Below, in pieces: positions 5,863 to 6,888 of a DNA stretch of 6,888 nucleotides. The notes below the pieces were generated by a model. That model was not told the origin of the DNA. It made no database searches and saw only the letters and a program-made list of their open reading frames with translations. The translations under genes and the position numbers were made by a program. Within the stretch, counting starts at the first letter, position 1, and every line of letters begins with the position of its first letter. The stretch spans positions 1 to 6,888 of the forward strand of contig CAYSPT010000133.1 in NCBI GenBank assembly GCA_964432985.1. The letters run 5' to 3'. The DNA is from CAYSPT01 sp964432985 (GTDB lineage Bacteria; Muiribacteriota; CAYSPT01).

Positions 5863-6855
5863 TTATAACACGATATTTACTTCAGAACCACAGTGCGGGC
5901 ACTTTTTACCCTCCAGGTGAATCTTCACCGAATAGCCTGCCCGCTCGATGACCACTTCGCCGCACGACGAGCAGAATGTTGAGTTGGCTGACACGTCCAT
6001 GATGTTACCAAGATACACGTATTTGAGGTATTTCTTGGCTATATCACGAGCCCGGAAAAGCGTGTCCACCGACGTGGGGGGAAGGGTTGACTTGAAGTGA
6101 GGAAAATACCGCGAAAAGTGAAGAGGAATGTCCTGGCTGACATTGCCAAGCCACTCCACCAGCGTGTTGATGTGCTCCTTGCTGTCGTTGAGGGTGGGAA
6201 TAACCAGGTTGGTTACTTCCACGTGTATGTGCTTGTACGCCATCTTGATGGAGTCCAGAACAGGTGCCAGCGTCCCGCGGCAATGCCGCTCGTAAAAACT
6301 GTTGTCAAACGCTTTGAGGTCCACATTGATCGCGTCGATGTGGGGCAGCAGATGCTCCAGCGGTTCGGGATTGATATAACCGTTGGTAACCAGGACGACC
6401 TTGTACCCTTGCTCCTTGATGAGCCGGGCGCAGTCGATGATGTACTCATACCAGATCAACGGCTCGTTGTAGGTGAAAGCCACACCGATGTTGTTGTCTC
6501 TTTCGACGGAAGATACGAGCTGATCCACAGACAGGGTGTTCAGCGTGGCACCGGCTTGAGAAATCTCCCAGTTCTGGCAGAAGAAGCACTTGAAATTGCA
6601 TCCCACAGTGCCTACCGAGAGAATATCGAGACCGGGATGAAAATGATACAACGGTTTTTTTTCGATGGGGTCCAGGCTGAACGATGTTACCCGTTCATAC
6701 GTCAGGGCGGCCAGGACTCCCCCCTCGTTTTTCCGCACACCGCACAAGCCGGTCTTACCGTCATTGATCAGGCATGACTGGGGGCATAAATCACACCGTA
6801 TTCTGCCATCATCCTCGGCAGTGTAAAACGCAGCCTCATGCCGGTGACCACTCAT
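5863..6855 (-). CDS. amrS: AmmeMemoRadiSam system radical SAM enzyme
   Basis: 330 residues, full length for the family. It is related to pyruvate formate-lyase activating enzymes, and the reaction it catalyses is not firmly established. The radical SAM 4Fe-4S site is C86-x3-C90-x2-C93 in VGCNFKCFFCQNW. The family N-terminus has four cysteines (21, 24, 28, 38) in CDLCPQSC and GLCGVRKN. A SAM-contacting FTYNEP lies at 127-132, VTNGYINPEPL at 156-166, and the characteristic HFSRYFPHFK at 246-255. The C-terminus has a zinc-ribbon-like pair CSSC (295-298) and CPHC (319-322). Partners in the named system are AMMECR1 and Memo proteins; neither is in the window, though they could lie upstream beyond the right edge. 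The ATG at 6855 has AAGGGGG 10 nt upstream. A terminator follows, so it is probably transcribed separately from the sugar-transport operon. Confidence 0.96.
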   Translation of the reverse strand: MSGHRHEAAFYTAEDDGRIRCDLCPQSCLINDGKTGLCGVRKNEGGVLAALTYERVTSFSLDPIEKKPLYHFHPGLDILSVGTVGCNFKCFFCQNWEISQAGATLNTLSVDQLVSSVERDNNIGVAFTYNEPLIWYEYIIDCARLIKEQGYKVVLVTNGYINPEPLEHLLPHIDAINVDLKAFDNSFYERHCRGTLAPVLDSIKMAYKHIHVEVTNLVIPTLNDSKEHINTLVEWLGNVSQDIPLHFSRYFPHFKSTLPPTSVDTLFRARDIAKKYLKYVYLGNIMDVSANSTFCSSCGEVVIERAGYSVKIHLEGKKCPHCGSEVNIVL

Positions 6856-6857
6856 CA

Positions 6858-6872
6858 GGCCGAAGCCCCCTT
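6858..6872 (-). promoter_or_regulatory. amrS ribosome binding site overlapping a small UUCG hairpin
   Basis: AAGGGGG (6872-6866) serves as the likely Shine-Dalgarno, 10 nt before the ATG. Its last bases run into GGC-TTCG-GCC (6867-6858), which can fold as a 3-bp stem capped by the very stable C(UUCG)G tetraloop and ending 2 nt before the start codon. The fold could shorten the effective spacing or modestly hinder initiation; effect not known. Confidence 0.4.
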
Positions 6873-6888
6873 TTCAGAATAAGATACA

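Noticed and set aside
6097..6777. Plus-strand open frame of 226 codons
   Set aside because: Complement of the well-conserved amrS coding region; no recognisable domain.
6856..6888. Tail of an upstream gene ending at a TGA (6876-6874)
   Set aside because: Only a few codons would be visible, with no way to choose a frame, so no gene is called.

Overview
The window carries six genes, all on the minus strand, so it is transcribed from the high coordinates toward position 1. The organism looks like a bacterium with conventional Shine-Dalgarno initiation: every gene start has a GGAGG-like or G-rich site 6-10 nt upstream, and three of the six genes use GTG. The genes are fairly GC-rich and the single intergenic region (about 5719-5862) is AT-rich. 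Lipoprotein and Sec signal peptides, a SPOR protein and an AmmeMemoRadiSam radical SAM enzyme would fit an uncultured, probably anaerobic, lineage with a well-developed envelope. I cannot name the phylum from sequence alone.

Layout in transcription order. (1) amrS, 6855-5863, is an AmmeMemoRadiSam-system radical SAM protein. Just after its stop codon lies a strong candidate intrinsic terminator: a 23-position stem with three mismatches, a 12-nt loop and a T-rich tail (5793-5860). (2) A compact five-gene operon follows. It comprises a membrane-anchored SPOR-domain protein (5718-5059), a secreted NHL-repeat beta-propeller with a low-complexity linker and an unrecognised C-terminal domain (5053-3395), a MalF-type sugar ABC permease (3398-2457), a MalG-type permease with an unusual extracytoplasmic insertion of about 100 residues (2440-1274), and a family-1 type solute-binding lipoprotein (1190 to beyond the left edge). 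The gaps are 5 nt, a 4-nt GTGA overlap, 16 nt and 83 nt, which points to one transcript with translational coupling.

The ABC genes form a carbohydrate importer of the MalEFG/CUT1 class that lacks its ATPase within the window. The first two operon genes are what is unusual. SPOR domains bind peptidoglycan glycan strands stripped of stem peptides, and NHL propellers are protein- or ligand-binding platforms. Their tight linkage to a sugar importer suggests an envelope-associated glycan uptake or sensing unit; that is inference. The other notable features are an in-frame 60-bp tandem duplication across the permease/binding-protein junction, a 21-bp minisatellite encoding KFGxGTE heptapeptides in the propeller gene, and the domain inserted into the MalG-type permease. 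I see no tRNA, rRNA, CRISPR array, insertion sequence or phage gene.
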